40,082 bases of DNA from NCBI GenBank assembly GCA_017446045.1, contig JAFSRP010000047.1, forward strand, positions 1 to 40,082. The letters run 5' to 3'. The position numbers and the translations under genes were made by a program. Positions 6,833 to 16,420 of the stretch are shown here, piece by piece (the stretch's first letter is position 1; each line of letters opens with the position of its first letter). This stretch comes from Lachnospiraceae bacterium (GTDB lineage Bacteria > Bacillota > Clostridia > Lachnospirales > Lachnospiraceae). Under the pieces are notes generated by a model. It was not told where the DNA came from and did no database searches. It saw nothing but the letters and a program-made list of their open reading frames with translations.

Positions 6833-8062
6833 ATGGGAATCTACGAGGAACTGGTCGAGCGTGGTCTGCTTGCTCAGGTGACAGATGAAGATGAGATCAG
6901 AAAAATGGTAAACGCCGGCAAGGCGACTTTTTATATCGGTTTTGATCCGACAGCGGACAGCCTGCACGTCGGTCATTTTATGGCACTGTGCCTGATGAAG
7001 CGGCTGCAGATGGCCGGCAACAAGCCGGTCGCGCTGGTCGGCGGCGGTACCGGCATGATCGGAGATCCTTCGGGCCGTACGGATCTCAGAAAAATGATGA
7101 CTGTGGAGACGATCCAGCATAACTGTGAGTGTTTCCGCAAACAGATGGAACGTTTCATTCATTTCGGTGAGGGCAGGGACGACGCCATCATGGTCAACAA
7201 TGCCGACTGGCTGCTGAACCTGAACTACATCGAGTTCCTGCGGGATATCGGCGTGCATTTTTCCGTCAACAAGATGCTGGCTGCCCGTTGTTATGAGAAC
7301 CGTATGGAGCAGGGACTGACCTTCTTTGAGTTCAACTATATGATCATGCAGGCGTACGACTTCTACAGACTGTACCAGGATTACGGCTGCAATATGCAGT
7401 TCGGCGGAGACGACCAGTGGTCCAACATGCTTGCGGGTACCGAGCTGATCCGGAAAAAGCTTGGCAAGGATGCTCACGCTATGACCATCACCCTGCTGCT
7501 CAATTCCGAGGGCAAGAAGATGGGCAAGACTGCATCCGGTGCCGTATGGCTGGATCCCGCCAAGACATCTCCCTATGATTTCTATCAGTACTGGAGAAAT
7601 GTGGATGACGCAGACGTTATCAAGTGCCTGAAGATGCTGACCTTCCTGCCGCTTGATGAGATCAGGCAGATGGAAAGCTGGGAAGGCGCACAGCTGAACC
7701 GTGCAAAGGAGATCCTGGCGCATGAGCTGACCGAACTCGTGCATGGCAAGGAAGAGGCAGACAAGGCAGACGCGGCGGCAAAGGCCGTATTCAGCGGTGC
7801 CGCTTCCGAGCATATGCCGACCTATACCGTGACGGCTGCCGACCTTACAGATGGCAGGATCGATCTCCTCAGTATCCTGACAGGCGCAAAGCTCTGCAGC
7901 TCCCGCGGCGATGCGAGAAGGAACGTGGAGCAGGGCGGCGTGACCGTGGCGGATCAGAAGGTAACAGACAGCAGGGCGTCTTACAGCCCGGAGGAGATCG
8001 GTGCGGAAGGCCTGATCGTAAAGCGTGGAAAAAAGAACTTTGTAAGGGTCGTCATGGGCTGA
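6833..8062 (+). CDS. tyrS: Tyrosyl-tRNA synthetase
   Basis: Class I synthetase that charges tRNA-Tyr. The 409 residues fit the bacterial family. [17 protein letters not shown] contains the HIGH-type motif (HVGH, residues 45-48). [12 protein letters not shown] is the tyrosine/ATP site segment, and [14 protein letters not shown] (from about residue 227) is the KMSKS loop in the usual TyrRS form. An S4 RNA-binding domain ends the protein ([24 protein letters not shown]). Start ATG 6833 has AAAGAGGA 8 bases upstream. It appears monocistronic, with a promoter just upstream and a weak hairpin after the stop. It is not preceded by the T-box leader common for synthetase genes in Firmicutes. Confidence 0.97.
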   Translation: MGIYEELVERGLLAQVTDEDEIRKMVNAGKATFYIGFDPTADSLHVGHFMALCLMKRLQMAGNKPVALVGGGTGMIGDPSGRTDLRKMMTVETIQHNCECFRKQMERFIHFGEGRDDAIMVNNADWLLNLNYIEFLRDIGVHFSVNKMLAARCYENRMEQGLTFFEFNYMIMQAYDFYRLYQDYGCNMQFGGDDQWSNMLAGTELIRKKLGKDAHAMTITLLLNSEGKKMGKTASGAVWLDPAKTSPYDFYQYWRNVDDADVIKCLKMLTFLPLDEIRQMESWEGAQLNRAKEILAHELTELVHGKEEADKADAAAKAVFSGAASEHMPTYTVTAADLTDGRIDLLSILTGAKLCSSRGDARRNVEQGGVTVADQKVTDSRASYSPEEIGAEGLIVKRGKKNFVRVVMG

Positions 8063-8063
8063 T

Positions 8064-8104
8064 CCCATCTGTAAGTATTATGTAAGAAAAAGGATGGGTT
8101 GTTC
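8064..8104 (+). terminator. Weak candidate terminator of tyrS
   Basis: CCCATC (8064-8069) pairs with GATGGG (8093-8098) across a 23-base loop, followed by TTGTTCTT. The stem is short, and the T-rich tail overlaps the -35 region of the next gene. Confidence 0.4.
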
Positions 8105-8116
8105 TTAATCTTCCTG

Positions 8117-8125
8117 TGTTATACT
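8117..8125 (+). promoter_or_regulatory. Extended -10 promoter placed for a leaderless start
   Basis: TGT-TATACT (8117-8125) ends 6 bases before the ATG at 8132, so the expected transcription start falls on the A of the start codon. A poor -35 (TTGTTC, 8099-8104) lies 15 bases upstream of the hexamer. Confidence 0.55.
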
Positions 8126-8131
8126 GTCCGC

Positions 8132-8689
8132 ATGATCAGAAGAAGAGGTATCATTTTAATATTGGCGGCAATGCTGTGTCTGAGCATGGCATTTATGTCG
8201 CAGGCGGCTGGCCGGGAGAAGCCGGAGGCTTTTCCTTTTGTGCTTGAGATGGATCTCGAGCAGTGTGACCGCCTGTGTTACGCGGGCCATCCCGGCAGTA
8301 CGGTACAGTACAGGGACGGACTGGCAGCGACGCCGGATACTTCTTTCCGCCTGACAGGGGTCAGCGGATCGGGAGCGGATGTAAGCCATCTCTCCATCGA
8401 TATCGCGATCATTTATGAAAATGAAGACCAGTCAGGTTCCTATCGCGAGATCGTTAAGAGTTATGGCCCCGGAGACCTGAACCTTACGGACAGCTATGTG
8501 CTGTTTTCCGATAATGCCATCAAGAGCCTGGCAGACCGCGGCAAGCTCTACAGTGACTCCCTGAAGGGTGTAGAGCTGACGATGCATTACGAGTTCCGGG
8601 ATTCCAAGAAGAAGACGATGTACCTGTATATCTGCTCTGAGGATGATTACATGGATTATCTGGACAGGATGTACGAAGAAGAGGAATAA
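8132..8689 (+). CDS. Small secreted protein of unknown function
   Basis: A 185-residue protein that I do not recognise. Residues 1-25 are a signal peptide (MIRRRGIILILAAMLCLSMAFMSQAA), so it is exported. The mature part is acidic. It has two close cysteines (EQCDRLCYAGHPG) that may form a disulfide, a central beta-rich stretch (LSIDIAIIYENE, SYVLFSDNAIKSLADRGK) and a highly acidic C terminus ending in EEEE. There is no lipobox. The start is chosen because the signal peptide begins here; the longer frame from 8099 adds residues encoded across the promoter. No Shine-Dalgarno sequence precedes the ATG, and the -10 box sits so close that the mRNA is probably leaderless. A strong terminator follows, so it is likely expressed alone. 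Confidence 0.75.
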   Translation: MIRRRGIILILAAMLCLSMAFMSQAAGREKPEAFPFVLEMDLEQCDRLCYAGHPGSTVQYRDGLAATPDTSFRLTGVSGSGADVSHLSIDIAIIYENEDQSGSYREIVKSYGPGDLNLTDSYVLFSDNAIKSLADRGKLYSDSLKGVELTMHYEFRDSKKKTMYLYICSEDDYMDYLDRMYEEEE

Positions 8690-8712
8690 GCCGGAAGATA
8701 ATGAGTCAACAG

Positions 8713-8742
8713 AAGGGAATGCGATCCGCATTCCCTTTTTTT
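8713..8742 (+). terminator. Intrinsic terminator
   Basis: Perfect 11-bp stem AAGGGAATGCG (8713-8723) with CGCATTCCCTT (8727-8737), a 3-base loop and seven T. It separates the small secreted protein gene from addB. Confidence 0.95.
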
Positions 8743-8777
8743 AAAGTTATGAGGGAAACCGACAAGGGGCAGTGAAG

Positions 8778-10772
8778 ATGTTCCGTTTTATTTTTGGAGA
8801 TGCCGGCGCCGGCAAGTCCCGGTATATTTATCAGAAGCTCAGCGCGGATGCGGTACAGAACCCGCATCAGCGCTATTTTCTGTTTGTCCCGGAGCAGAAC
8901 ACGCTTCATGCGCAGCAGGAGATAATCCGCCAGAGCCCGGTGCACGGGATGCTGAATCTGGATGTGCTGTCTTTCCAATTGCTGGCTTACCGGGTCATGG
9001 AAGAACTGGGGATCTCCGGTCCGGTGCTGCTGGATGATATAAGTAAGGCAATTCTGATCCGCAAAGCCGTGCTGGAGTGTGCGGGAGATCTGCAGGTCTA
9101 CGGAAAGAAGAAGGATGCCGGCGGATTTATCAGTCAGCTCAGGACCATCATTACCGAGTTCTATCAATACGGTATCACGGCGGAAGATCTGAAGGCGGCA
9201 GAGGAAAAAGCGTCCGGACGCCTTCTGAAAGGAAAGCTCGGCGATCTGCGGCGGATCTATGAGAATTTTACGGCGAGGCTTAAAGGCGGTCTGTCCGTGC
9301 CGGAGGAGATGCCTGCCCTGCTGTTGAAGAGTATTGCCCGTTCCAGCCTGTTGAAAGATGCCGTGATCGTATTCGACGGATTTACGGGCTTTACACCCGT
9401 ACAGCTTAAGATCCTGGAACACATTCTCTCAAGTGCGGCGGATGTGTCGTTTGCGGTCACGATCGATCCGAAGGCAGCTCCTTACCGGCGAAACCCCGGA
9501 CGCGCCGGCATTTCGGACCTGTACTGGCTGAGCAGGGAAACGATCGCCAAAGTTTCCGAAGCCGCAGAGCGAAACGGTATTTCGAGATCTGAAGACGTGA
9601 TCCTGCAAAGATCGCGCCCCAGGCCGGCGGTCAGGGTCGTGGCTGCATCGGATCCGGTCGATGAAGTCAGGTATCTGGTCCGGGATATCCGGGAAAGGGC
9701 ACTCCTGCAGGATGTACCTTATCGCCGCATGGCGGTGGCGGTAACTGATCCTGCCATATACAGGGAGATCCTCCGGCGGGAAATGACACGCGTCGGGATC
9801 CCCTGGTTTATGGATACAGCGGCAGATTCCAGCGGTTCTCCCGCGGTGGAAATGATACGGGCAGCCCTTTCTGTCATTACGGAAGGCTATGAGTTCAACG
9901 AGGTCATTCGTTATCTCAGAAACCCTTTAAAGCTCGCGGAGTCTGACTCCAGGGAACGTACCGACCTGCTGGAAAACCATCTGCGGGCAGCCGGGATCCG
10001 CGGACGCGAACGGGTTCGCGCGGCACTGCAGGAGTCCGGTCTCAGCATGGAGGAAGTCTTCCGGCTGCATGACGCTCTCCGAGAGGCGGATACGCTGGCA
10101 GGAAAGACAGACGCGCTTCTTCACTATTATGAAGAAAGCGGGATCTCTGTAATGACGAAGACCCTGACAGCACGCCTGGAGTCCCGTGGCATGGAGCGGG
10201 AAGCGGAAGAGATCAGACGGGTCACGGAGCAGATCCCGCTGCTTTTTGCCAGGCTGTGCGCAGTGCTCGGAGAGGAGCGCATCAGCATGCGGGATTTCGC
10301 ACGGCTGACAGAAGCCGGATTTGCGGACCTGAAGGCGGGCATGCTGCCTGCCAGGGTCGATATGCTGCAGGTAGGCGACCTCAGGCGGAGCCGTTTTGAT
10401 GATATCGATATCTTATATATAATGGGGGCCAATGAAGGTTTGCTCCCATCTGCCGTGAGCGGCGGCGGGATATTTACAGATCGTGAGAGGGAGGAGATCG
10501 CAAGGGTAAGCCTGGAACTTGCCCCTGATGATAAGACGGACAGCTGTATCCAGTTGTTTTACCTCTATATGATTATGCACAAGCCTTCTCATGAGATCGT
10601 GGTCACGTACGCGGATGAGGGGCGGGACGGACGAGGCAGGAAACCTTCAGAGGTCACGGACCGGCTGCGGAAAGGGCGGTACCACGGATTCCGTCCTGCA
10701 TCTTTCATGACCACTGCGGACGCAGCACAGCCTGCGGTCACGTATGAAGACGCGCTGTCCGGACTGGCATAA
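8778..10772 (+). pseudogene. addB: AddB helicase-nuclease subunit, N-terminal part ended by an in-frame TAA
   Basis: AddB is the partner of AddA in the double-strand-break end-processing helicase-nuclease. This segment (664 codons) holds the helicase-like N-terminal half. It starts MFRFIFGDAGAGKSRYIY with a Walker A at residues 7-14, as in AddB proteins, and contains LFVPEQNTLHAQQEII, RMAVAVTDPAIYREIL and DILYIMGANEGLLPS. ATG 8778 is chosen because AAGGGG lies 8 bases upstream; a GTG at 8772 would be only 2 bases from it. Codon 665 (10770-10772) is TAA, yet the same frame continues open for a further 1,221 bases through the missing AddB domains. So this looks like one gene of about 1,072 codons broken by a single nonsense codon. 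Sequencing error, recent mutation, readthrough and true splitting remain possible. Confidence 0.85.
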
Positions 10773-10775
10773 CTC

Positions 10776-11996
10776 ATGGGGCAGCCACAGAAAGACCCGG
10801 TGCGGCTGAAAGCGCTTTACAGTCTCCTGAAAGCAGATCAGAGGTACGCGGAGGGAGCGGAGAAGCTTCTTCAGGCTGCTATGGCAGAGCACAAACCGGA
10901 GCAGCTGCAGGAGGAAACGGCTGTCCGTCTTTACAAGGATGTCCTTTCCGGATCCGTGACCAGGATCGAACAATTCGAAGGCTGTCCCTTCAGTCATTTT
11001 CTGCGGTATGGGCTGCAGCTTAAAAAGCGGGAAGAGTTTGATATCGAAGCGATGGACATCGGCAATCTCTACCACAGGTCACTGGACCTTGTGTTCAGGA
11101 TGGCGGCTTCCGGGCACCGGGAGATCGGGGAGATCGATGATGCATCGCTGATGAAGATATGCGATGAAGCGGTTGCCCTCACAACACGGGACTACCATGA
11201 CCGGATCATGGAATCCTCTGCACGCAGCCGCTACATCGCGGGCAGGGTGCAGAAGATCACCAGACGTACGGTATGGGCTCTGAAGCAGCAGCTTCTGCAG
11301 GGCGGGTTCCGAACGCTGGGGACGGAGATGCCTTTCCGGTACCGCGAGGCGCAGCTGGATCTCCACGGCGTCATTGACCGTGTGGATTGCTGTGAGACAG
11401 AGGACCGGGTACTTGTGAAAGTCATTGACTATAAATCGGGAAGTACCCGTTTTGATATCAAGCTGGTCAGAAATGGTCTGCAGCTGCAGCTGGTCACCTA
11501 TATGGATATGGCGCTGCAGCTCGCCGGCAGCCGATATCCGGAGCGCTCCAAAGTGGAGCCGGCCGGTATGTTTTACTATCATATCAGTGATCCGGTGATC
11601 GACTATAAACTGTTGAATACAGTTGAGGACACAGAACATAAGCGCCTTGACGCGCTCCGTCTCGAGGGGGCGGTGTCGGAAGATGCCGCTGCTGTCCTTC
11701 ATATGGATAAAACGCTCCCTCTCGCCCCCGGATCCGTGATCACGGCGAAAGAGCTGCGGGGTTCTGCGGTCATCCAGTCAGCGGGTGCCTGCCTTCTTTC
11801 CGGAGAAGGATTTGAGGAGCTGATGCAAAGCACTAGGGAGCGAATGCAGGAAGACGCAGACAGGATCCTGCATGGTGAGATCAGGGTACAGCCATATCGC
11901 AGCGGCAGCAAAACACGCTGTGATTACTGCGAGTATCACAGCGTCTGCGGTTTCGGCGACCAGCTTCCCGGGTTTTCCTACCGGAAGATCATTTGA
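10776..11996 (+). pseudogene. addB: AddB, C-terminal nuclease part, same frame after the TAA
   Basis: Continuation of addB in the same reading frame as the upstream part. It encodes the C-terminal region with the RecB-type nuclease: an early DIGNLYHRSLDL segment, HGVIDRVDCCE and the DYKSG motif in VKVIDYKSGSTRFD. The four cysteines of the AddB iron-sulfur cluster are all kept: the one in EGCPFSHF (codon 736 counted from 8778) and three in TRCDYCEYHSVCG (1048, 1051, 1057; C-x2-C-x5-C). Its first ATG (10776) is two codons after the TAA and has no ribosome site, so efficient independent translation is doubtful. No other disabling change is seen, which argues for a recent lesion, an error or a tolerated stop. 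The stop is followed closely by addA. Confidence 0.8.
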
Positions 11997-12049
11997 CCCG
12001 GCAGAGCGGGCGCGTGCCCGCCTGTCCATTCGTCAGGAGCTTAGAAAGA

Positions 12050-15000
12050 ATGACCTGGAGCGAAGAACAGAAAAAAGTCATAGATCTGCGCGGATGCAGT
12101 CTGCTTGTCTCCGCTGCCGCCGGCAGCGGAAAGACGGCTGTCCTTGTAGAGCGGATCATCAGCCGGATCACAGACCCGCAGGATCCGGTCTCGCTGGATG
12201 AACTGCTGGTGATGACCTTTACGAGAGCAGCCGCGGAAGAGATGCGGGAGCGGATCGGACAGGCTTTGAGCAAGCGTATAGAATCTGATCCTGACAACAG
12301 CTGGCTGAAACTGCAGCGGGCGATCCTTCCCCGCGCGAGGATCTCGACAATAGATTCCATCTGTCAGAGTCTGATCCGGCAGTATTACCAGGAACTGGAG
12401 ATCGATCCCGGGTTCCGCGCAGCGGATGAAAATGAATTAAAGCTGCTGCGCAGGGATATCCTGGATACGATGATGGCGGAACTTCATGAAGAAGCCGACG
12501 AGGATTTCCTTATGCTCAAGGACAGTCTCAGCCGGAACGGAATGGACGAAAGGATCTCAGGCCTGATCGAGAAACTCAGTGTATTTGCGGATTCCACCGA
12601 ATGGCCGGAGCGTTTTCTGCAGGAACAGGAAGAGATCTGTCTGCAGGAGGCAGCCGGTACACCGGAGAATACAGTCTGGTTCCGGGAAGTACTCGGATGG
12701 GTCCGCAGGAGCGTGGACAGCTACGTGGTACTTTTATCACGGGCTGAGGAGCTTTGCGGGGTGCCGGACGGGCCTGCGCCTTATCTTGCCAATATCCTGG
12801 AGTGCAGGGACCTTGCGGCAGGGATCCTCGGCTGCAGCACATATGATGAGCTGTATGCATTTGTAAGGCAGGTCAGCTTTTCCAGACTGGGAAGGATCAG
12901 TAAAGACAGACATGATCCGCAGATGACAGCTTTTGTTCGGGAAGTCAGGGACGGTTTTAAAACCTTTGTCACCGGACAGCTCCGGGACCGTTTTCTCCTG
13001 CTGAGACCTGAGGATCTCCGGCTTTCGACGGCGGGAAGCGCACGGATCGAGCTGGAACTGATCAGGCTGACCGGAGAATTCCGTGCCCGTTATGCCGCAC
13101 ATAAAAGGGAACGGAACCAGGTGGATTTCAGTGATATGGAGCATCTGGCACTTCGCCTGCTTTATGAGGAGACAGAAGACGGTATGAAGCCTTCGGCGCT
13201 GGCAGATGAGCTGGCGCATCAGTTCAGGGAGATCATGATCGATGAATACCAGGACTCCAATGCTGTACAGGAAGCCCTGCTTACGGCTCTGTCAGCAGAA
13301 CGTTTCGGCCGTCCGGATGTATTTATGGTCGGCGATGTAAAACAGAGTATCTACCGTTTCCGGCAGGCGGAGCCGCATCTTTTCATAGAGAAGTACCACC
13401 GGTACAAAGCTGACGGGGATCACCGCAGGATCGAACTGAACCGGAATTATCGCAGCAGGCCGGAGGTGGTGGACAGTGTCAACGACGTATTTGACAGGAT
13501 CATGCGTGAAGAGCTGGGCGGCGTGGAATATGATGAGGCAGCACGTCTTTTTGCCGGCGCTTCCTATCCGCCCGCGCGCGACTGCCGCACGGAGTTCCTG
13601 ATCATGGATCCCGGCAGCGGCGCAGATGGTGATACAGACGGCGAGGAAGAGGAATACCGCATGATCGCCCGGCGGATCCTGCAGCTTTGCGGAAGTACGG
13701 AGAGCGGAGCTTTTACAGTACAGGATAAAGAGACCGGACAGGCGCGGCAGGTTCAATTTCGCGACATTGCCGTACTGATGCGTGCGGCGAAAGGCCATGC
13801 CGAAAAACTTGTGGATATTCTGTCCAAATACAGCATCCCCGCATATTTTGACAATTCGACCGGTTACTTTTCAGCGCCGGAAGTCGAAGTGATGCTGTCC
13901 GCACTCAGCGTGATCGACAACCCGCAGCAGGATACGCCCCTGGCTGCTGTGCTGCGCAGCGCCGCTGTGGGCTTCACGGATGACGAGCTGGGCATGATCC
14001 GCGCATCGTACAACGAGAAATGTCTCAGGGAGGGTACGGAGCCCGGGAATTTTTACACGGCACTGACATATGCGGCAGAAGAAAATGATAAAGCACGTGT
14101 CTTCCTTGCACATCTTAAGGACTGGCGGGAACTGGCAGATGTCCTTCCGGTGCATGTGCTGCTGGAAAAGCTGTATTCCGAGACGGGGTATTACAATTAT
14201 GTTGCCGCGGGACCCGGTGGACCGGTGCGGCGAAAAAATCTGGATATGCTTCTGGAAAAGGCAGAAAGTTTCAGTGCCTCCAATTACCACGGTCTGTTCC
14301 GCTTCTCCCGGTATATCGAGCTGCAAAAGAAATATGATACCGATCACGGAGAAGCAGGTGCCGTCACGGAAAATGACAATATTGTCCGGGTCATGACAGT
14401 ACACGGATCCAAGGGGCTGGAGTTCCCGGTCGTCTTTCTTGCGCGGATGGCGACTTATCCGCCCACGGCAGAGCGGGAGGAGGCAATCCTGGCTGATCGC
14501 GGGATCGGCCTCGGCGGGGATTATATCGACCCGGAGACCGGCATCCGTTATCCGGGACTGAAAAAATTGCTGATCAGGGAGATCAGAAGCCGGGAAGATC
14601 AGGGAGAGCAGCTGCGGCTTTTCTATGTGGCCATGACCCGCGCACGGGAGAAGCTGATCATGACAGCAGCCCGTGAAGACGCTCAAAACAAAGCGGAGGA
14701 GCTCCGTCAGACGGCTTTGGCGTTTTATGGAGAAATGAAAGCCGGGGAGAAGCTCCCGGTGCAGCTGATCCGGAAATACCGGAGCTGGATGGACTGGTTG
14801 CTCCTTGCCATGGCAGGAGGCAGCGACAGTATTGACATAAGGTTTCTGGCACCGGAAGACGCAGAGGAAGAAGCAGCACGCGCGGCAGATGACCGCAGGG
14901 ATCTTCTGCGGAAGCTGCTCATGGATCCGGATCCGGCATATGGAACCGGAGAGGATAACAAAGAAACAGCTGTGTTGTCAGACTGGACCGAAAAACAGCG

Positions 15001-15703
15001 CAAGCTCCTTGGAGCGGTCTACGCGCATGAAGCGGAAATCAGCCTGAAGCCCAAGGTCTCTGTATCTGAGATCAAGATGCGCTCGTTTTCGGAAGAAGAG
15101 GACACGGGAACATCCGGGACGCAGGAGACAGACTATGATGATGCCGCATCTGCCGGGGAGGAGTGGTACGGGGACCTCTGGCAGGGCAACAGTCCTGCGG
15201 TGAGCCGCGGCGCGCTGAAGGGCACGGCTTTTCACCGGGCCATGGAACTCCTTTCTTACCAGGGCACGGCAGAAGAACAGCTGGAAGAGCTCAGGACAGG
15301 AGGAAGGATGGACCCGGCATCACTGGAACTCCTGGACGAAGAGGCTGTCAAGACCTTTCTTGCATCCGGGCTTGGCAGACGTATGGCAGAAGCTGAGGCC
15401 CTGGGACAACTCCGCAGAGAGCAGCATTTCATGGTCGGGATCCCCGCCGGTGAATTGGATTCCGCGCAGACCTCCGGCGAGCTGCAGATCCTCCAGGGCA
15501 TTATCGATGCTTATATAGAGGAGGAAGACAGGATCGTCCTGATCGACTATAAGACCGACTATGCTCCGGATCCCGACATTCTGATCCGGCATTACAGGAC
15601 ACAGCTGGAGCTCTACGCGGGAGCACTCCGGCAGCTTACGGGAAAAGATGTTGCGGAAAAATTGATCTACAGCACATATCTGCAAAAAACCATTCCCGTA
15701 TGA
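12050..15703 (+). CDS. addA: AddA ATP-dependent helicase/nuclease subunit
   Basis: UvrD/Rep-type 3'-5' helicase with a C-terminal nuclease; with AddB it resects broken DNA ends for RecA loading. The 1,217 residues match the family's usual 1,200-1,250. Walker A is SAAAGSGKT (residues 21-29), followed by LLVMTFTRAAAEEMRERI (motif Ia). Motif II is IMIDEYQDSN (near 398), then VGDVKQSIYRFRQAEP (III), NRNYRSRPEVV (IV), VMTVHGSKGLEFPVVFL (V) and LRLFYVAMTRAREKL (VI, near 855). The nuclease domain has GTAFHRAMELL and the DYKTD motif near residue 1165. ATG 12050 is chosen because family members start just before WSEEQ, with AGGAG 11 bases upstream. A TTG at 11993 would overlap the addB stop (TTGA) and add 19 residues. 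A GC hairpin (12006-12021) lies between the genes. Confidence 0.95.
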   Translation: MTWSEEQKKVIDLRGCSLLVSAAAGSGKTAVLVERIISRITDPQDPVSLDELLVMTFTRAAAEEMRERIGQALSKRIESDPDNSWLKLQRAILPRARISTIDSICQSLIRQYYQELEIDPGFRAADENELKLLRRDILDTMMAELHEEADEDFLMLKDSLSRNGMDERISGLIEKLSVFADSTEWPERFLQEQEEICLQEAAGTPENTVWFREVLGWVRRSVDSYVVLLSRAEELCGVPDGPAPYLANILECRDLAAGILGCSTYDELYAFVRQVSFSRLGRISKDRHDPQMTAFVREVRDGFKTFVTGQLRDRFLLLRPEDLRLSTAGSARIELELIRLTGEFRARYAAHKRERNQVDFSDMEHLALRLLYEETEDGMKPSALADELAHQFREIMIDEYQDSNAVQEALLTALSAERFGRPDVFMVGDVKQSIYRFRQAEPHLFIEKYHRYKADGDHRRIELNRNYRSRPEVVDSVNDVFDRIMREELGGVEYDEAARLFAGASYPPARDCRTEFLIMDPGSGADGDTDGEEEEYRMIARRILQLCGSTESGAFTVQDKETGQARQVQFRDIAVLMRAAKGHAEKLVDILSKYSIPAYFDNSTGYFSAPEVEVMLSALSVIDNPQQDTPLAAVLRSAAVGFTDDELGMIRASYNEKCLREGTEPGNFYTALTYAAEENDKARVFLAHLKDWRELADVLPVHVLLEKLYSETGYYNYVAAGPGGPVRRKNLDMLLEKAESFSASNYHGLFRFSRYIELQKKYDTDHGEAGAVTENDNIVRVMTVHGSKGLEFPVVFLARMATYPPTAEREEAILADRGIGLGGDYIDPETGIRYPGLKKLLIREIRSREDQGEQLRLFYVAMTRAREKLIMTAAREDAQNKAEELRQTALAFYGEMKAGEKLPVQLIRKYRSWMDWLLLAMAGGSDSIDIRFLAPEDAEEEAARAADDRRDLLRKLLMDPDPAYGTGEDNKETAVLSDWTEKQRKLLGAVYAHEAEISLKPKVSVSEIKMRSFSEEEDTGTSGTQETDYDDAASAGEEWYGDLWQGNSPAVSRGALKGTAFHRAMELLSYQGTAEEQLEELRTGGRMDPASLELLDEEAVKTFLASGLGRRMAEAEALGQLRREQHFMVGIPAGELDSAQTSGELQILQGIIDAYIEEEDRIVLIDYKTDYAPDPDILIRHYRTQLELYAGALRQLTGKDVAEKLIYSTYLQKTIPV

Positions 15704-15721
15704 GCATAACAAAGGGATTTA

Positions 15722-15730
15722 TGGTATACT
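15722..15730 (+). promoter_or_regulatory. Extended -10 promoter placed for a leaderless start of ung
   Basis: TGG-TATACT (15722-15730) ends 6 bases before the ung ATG at 15737. There is no convincing -35 and no Shine-Dalgarno between box and start. The geometry is identical to that at 8117-8134. Confidence 0.55.
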
Positions 15731-15736
15731 GCCTCT

Positions 15737-16420
15737 ATGATCACAAATGACTGGCTCGGACCCTTGTCCGCAGAATTTAAAAAACCATATTACAGGGAGC
15801 TGTATTACCGGATTAAGGATGAGTATACGCATCATCTGGTCTTTCCGAATGCGGCGGATCTTTACCGTGCCTTTGAACTGACCCCGCTCAGCGAGGTCCG
15901 GGTCGTGATCCTGGGGCAGGATCCCTATCACGGCGACGGGCAGGCACACGGGCTATGCTTTTCAGTCACGCCGGGCGTGGAGATTCCTCCTTCCCTTCGC
16001 AACATTTATCAGGAGCTTCACAACGATCTTGGCTACAGTATTCCGGATAACGGCTGCCTGGTCCCCTGGGCAAAGCAGGGAGTGCTGCTGCTCAATACCG
16101 TCCTCACTGTGCGGGCGCATCAGGCTTTCTCTCACCGGGGGATCGGATGGGAGCAGTTTACGGACGCAGCGATCCGAGCGGTCAATGAAGTCGACCGGCC
16201 GGTGGTTTTCATGCTCTGGGGCAGGCCGGCGCAGGAAAAGGCGCGCATGCTGGATAATCCCCGGCATCTGATTCTGACGGCACCGCATCCAAGCCCGCTT
16301 TCCGCATCACGCGGATTCTTCGGATGCAGGCATTTTTCCAGATGCAACCGTTTTCTGGAAGAACATGGGGAGCAGCCCATTGACTGGCAGATCCCGGATA
16401 TTAACACAAAGAGGGAATGA
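15737..16420 (+). CDS. ung: Uracil-DNA glycosylase, family 1
   Basis: Excises uracil from DNA, leaving an abasic site for base excision repair. The 227 residues are typical. Motif A, VVILGQDPYHGDGQAHGLCFSV, holds the water-activating Asp62. The PSLRNIYQEL segment and VLLLNTVLTVRAHQ follow, and the DNA-intercalation motif is TAPHPSPLSASRGFFGCRHF with His184. The start is set by the conserved NDWxxxL N terminus. There is no ribosome site just before the ATG, and a TGGTATACT box lies 6 bases upstream, which suggests a leaderless transcript. The stop overlaps the ATG of uppP (ATGA, 16417-16420), so the two are translationally coupled. Together with addAB upstream and exonuclease III further downstream, the window carries several DNA repair genes. 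Confidence 0.97.
   Translation: MITNDWLGPLSAEFKKPYYRELYYRIKDEYTHHLVFPNAADLYRAFELTPLSEVRVVILGQDPYHGDGQAHGLCFSVTPGVEIPPSLRNIYQELHNDLGYSIPDNGCLVPWAKQGVLLLNTVLTVRAHQAFSHRGIGWEQFTDAAIRAVNEVDRPVVFMLWGRPAQEKARMLDNPRHLILTAPHPSPLSASRGFFGCRHFSRCNRFLEEHGEQPIDWQIPDINTKRE

Noticed and set aside
6773-8068. A 431-codon minus-strand frame opposite tyrS
   Set aside because: It fully overlaps a certain gene, has no family motif and would place its start in the tyrS terminator region.
10770-10776. Frameshift as the cause of the addB interruption
   Set aside because: The frames before and after are identical (8778, 10776 and 11994 are in the same phase), so it is a nonsense codon, not an insertion or deletion.
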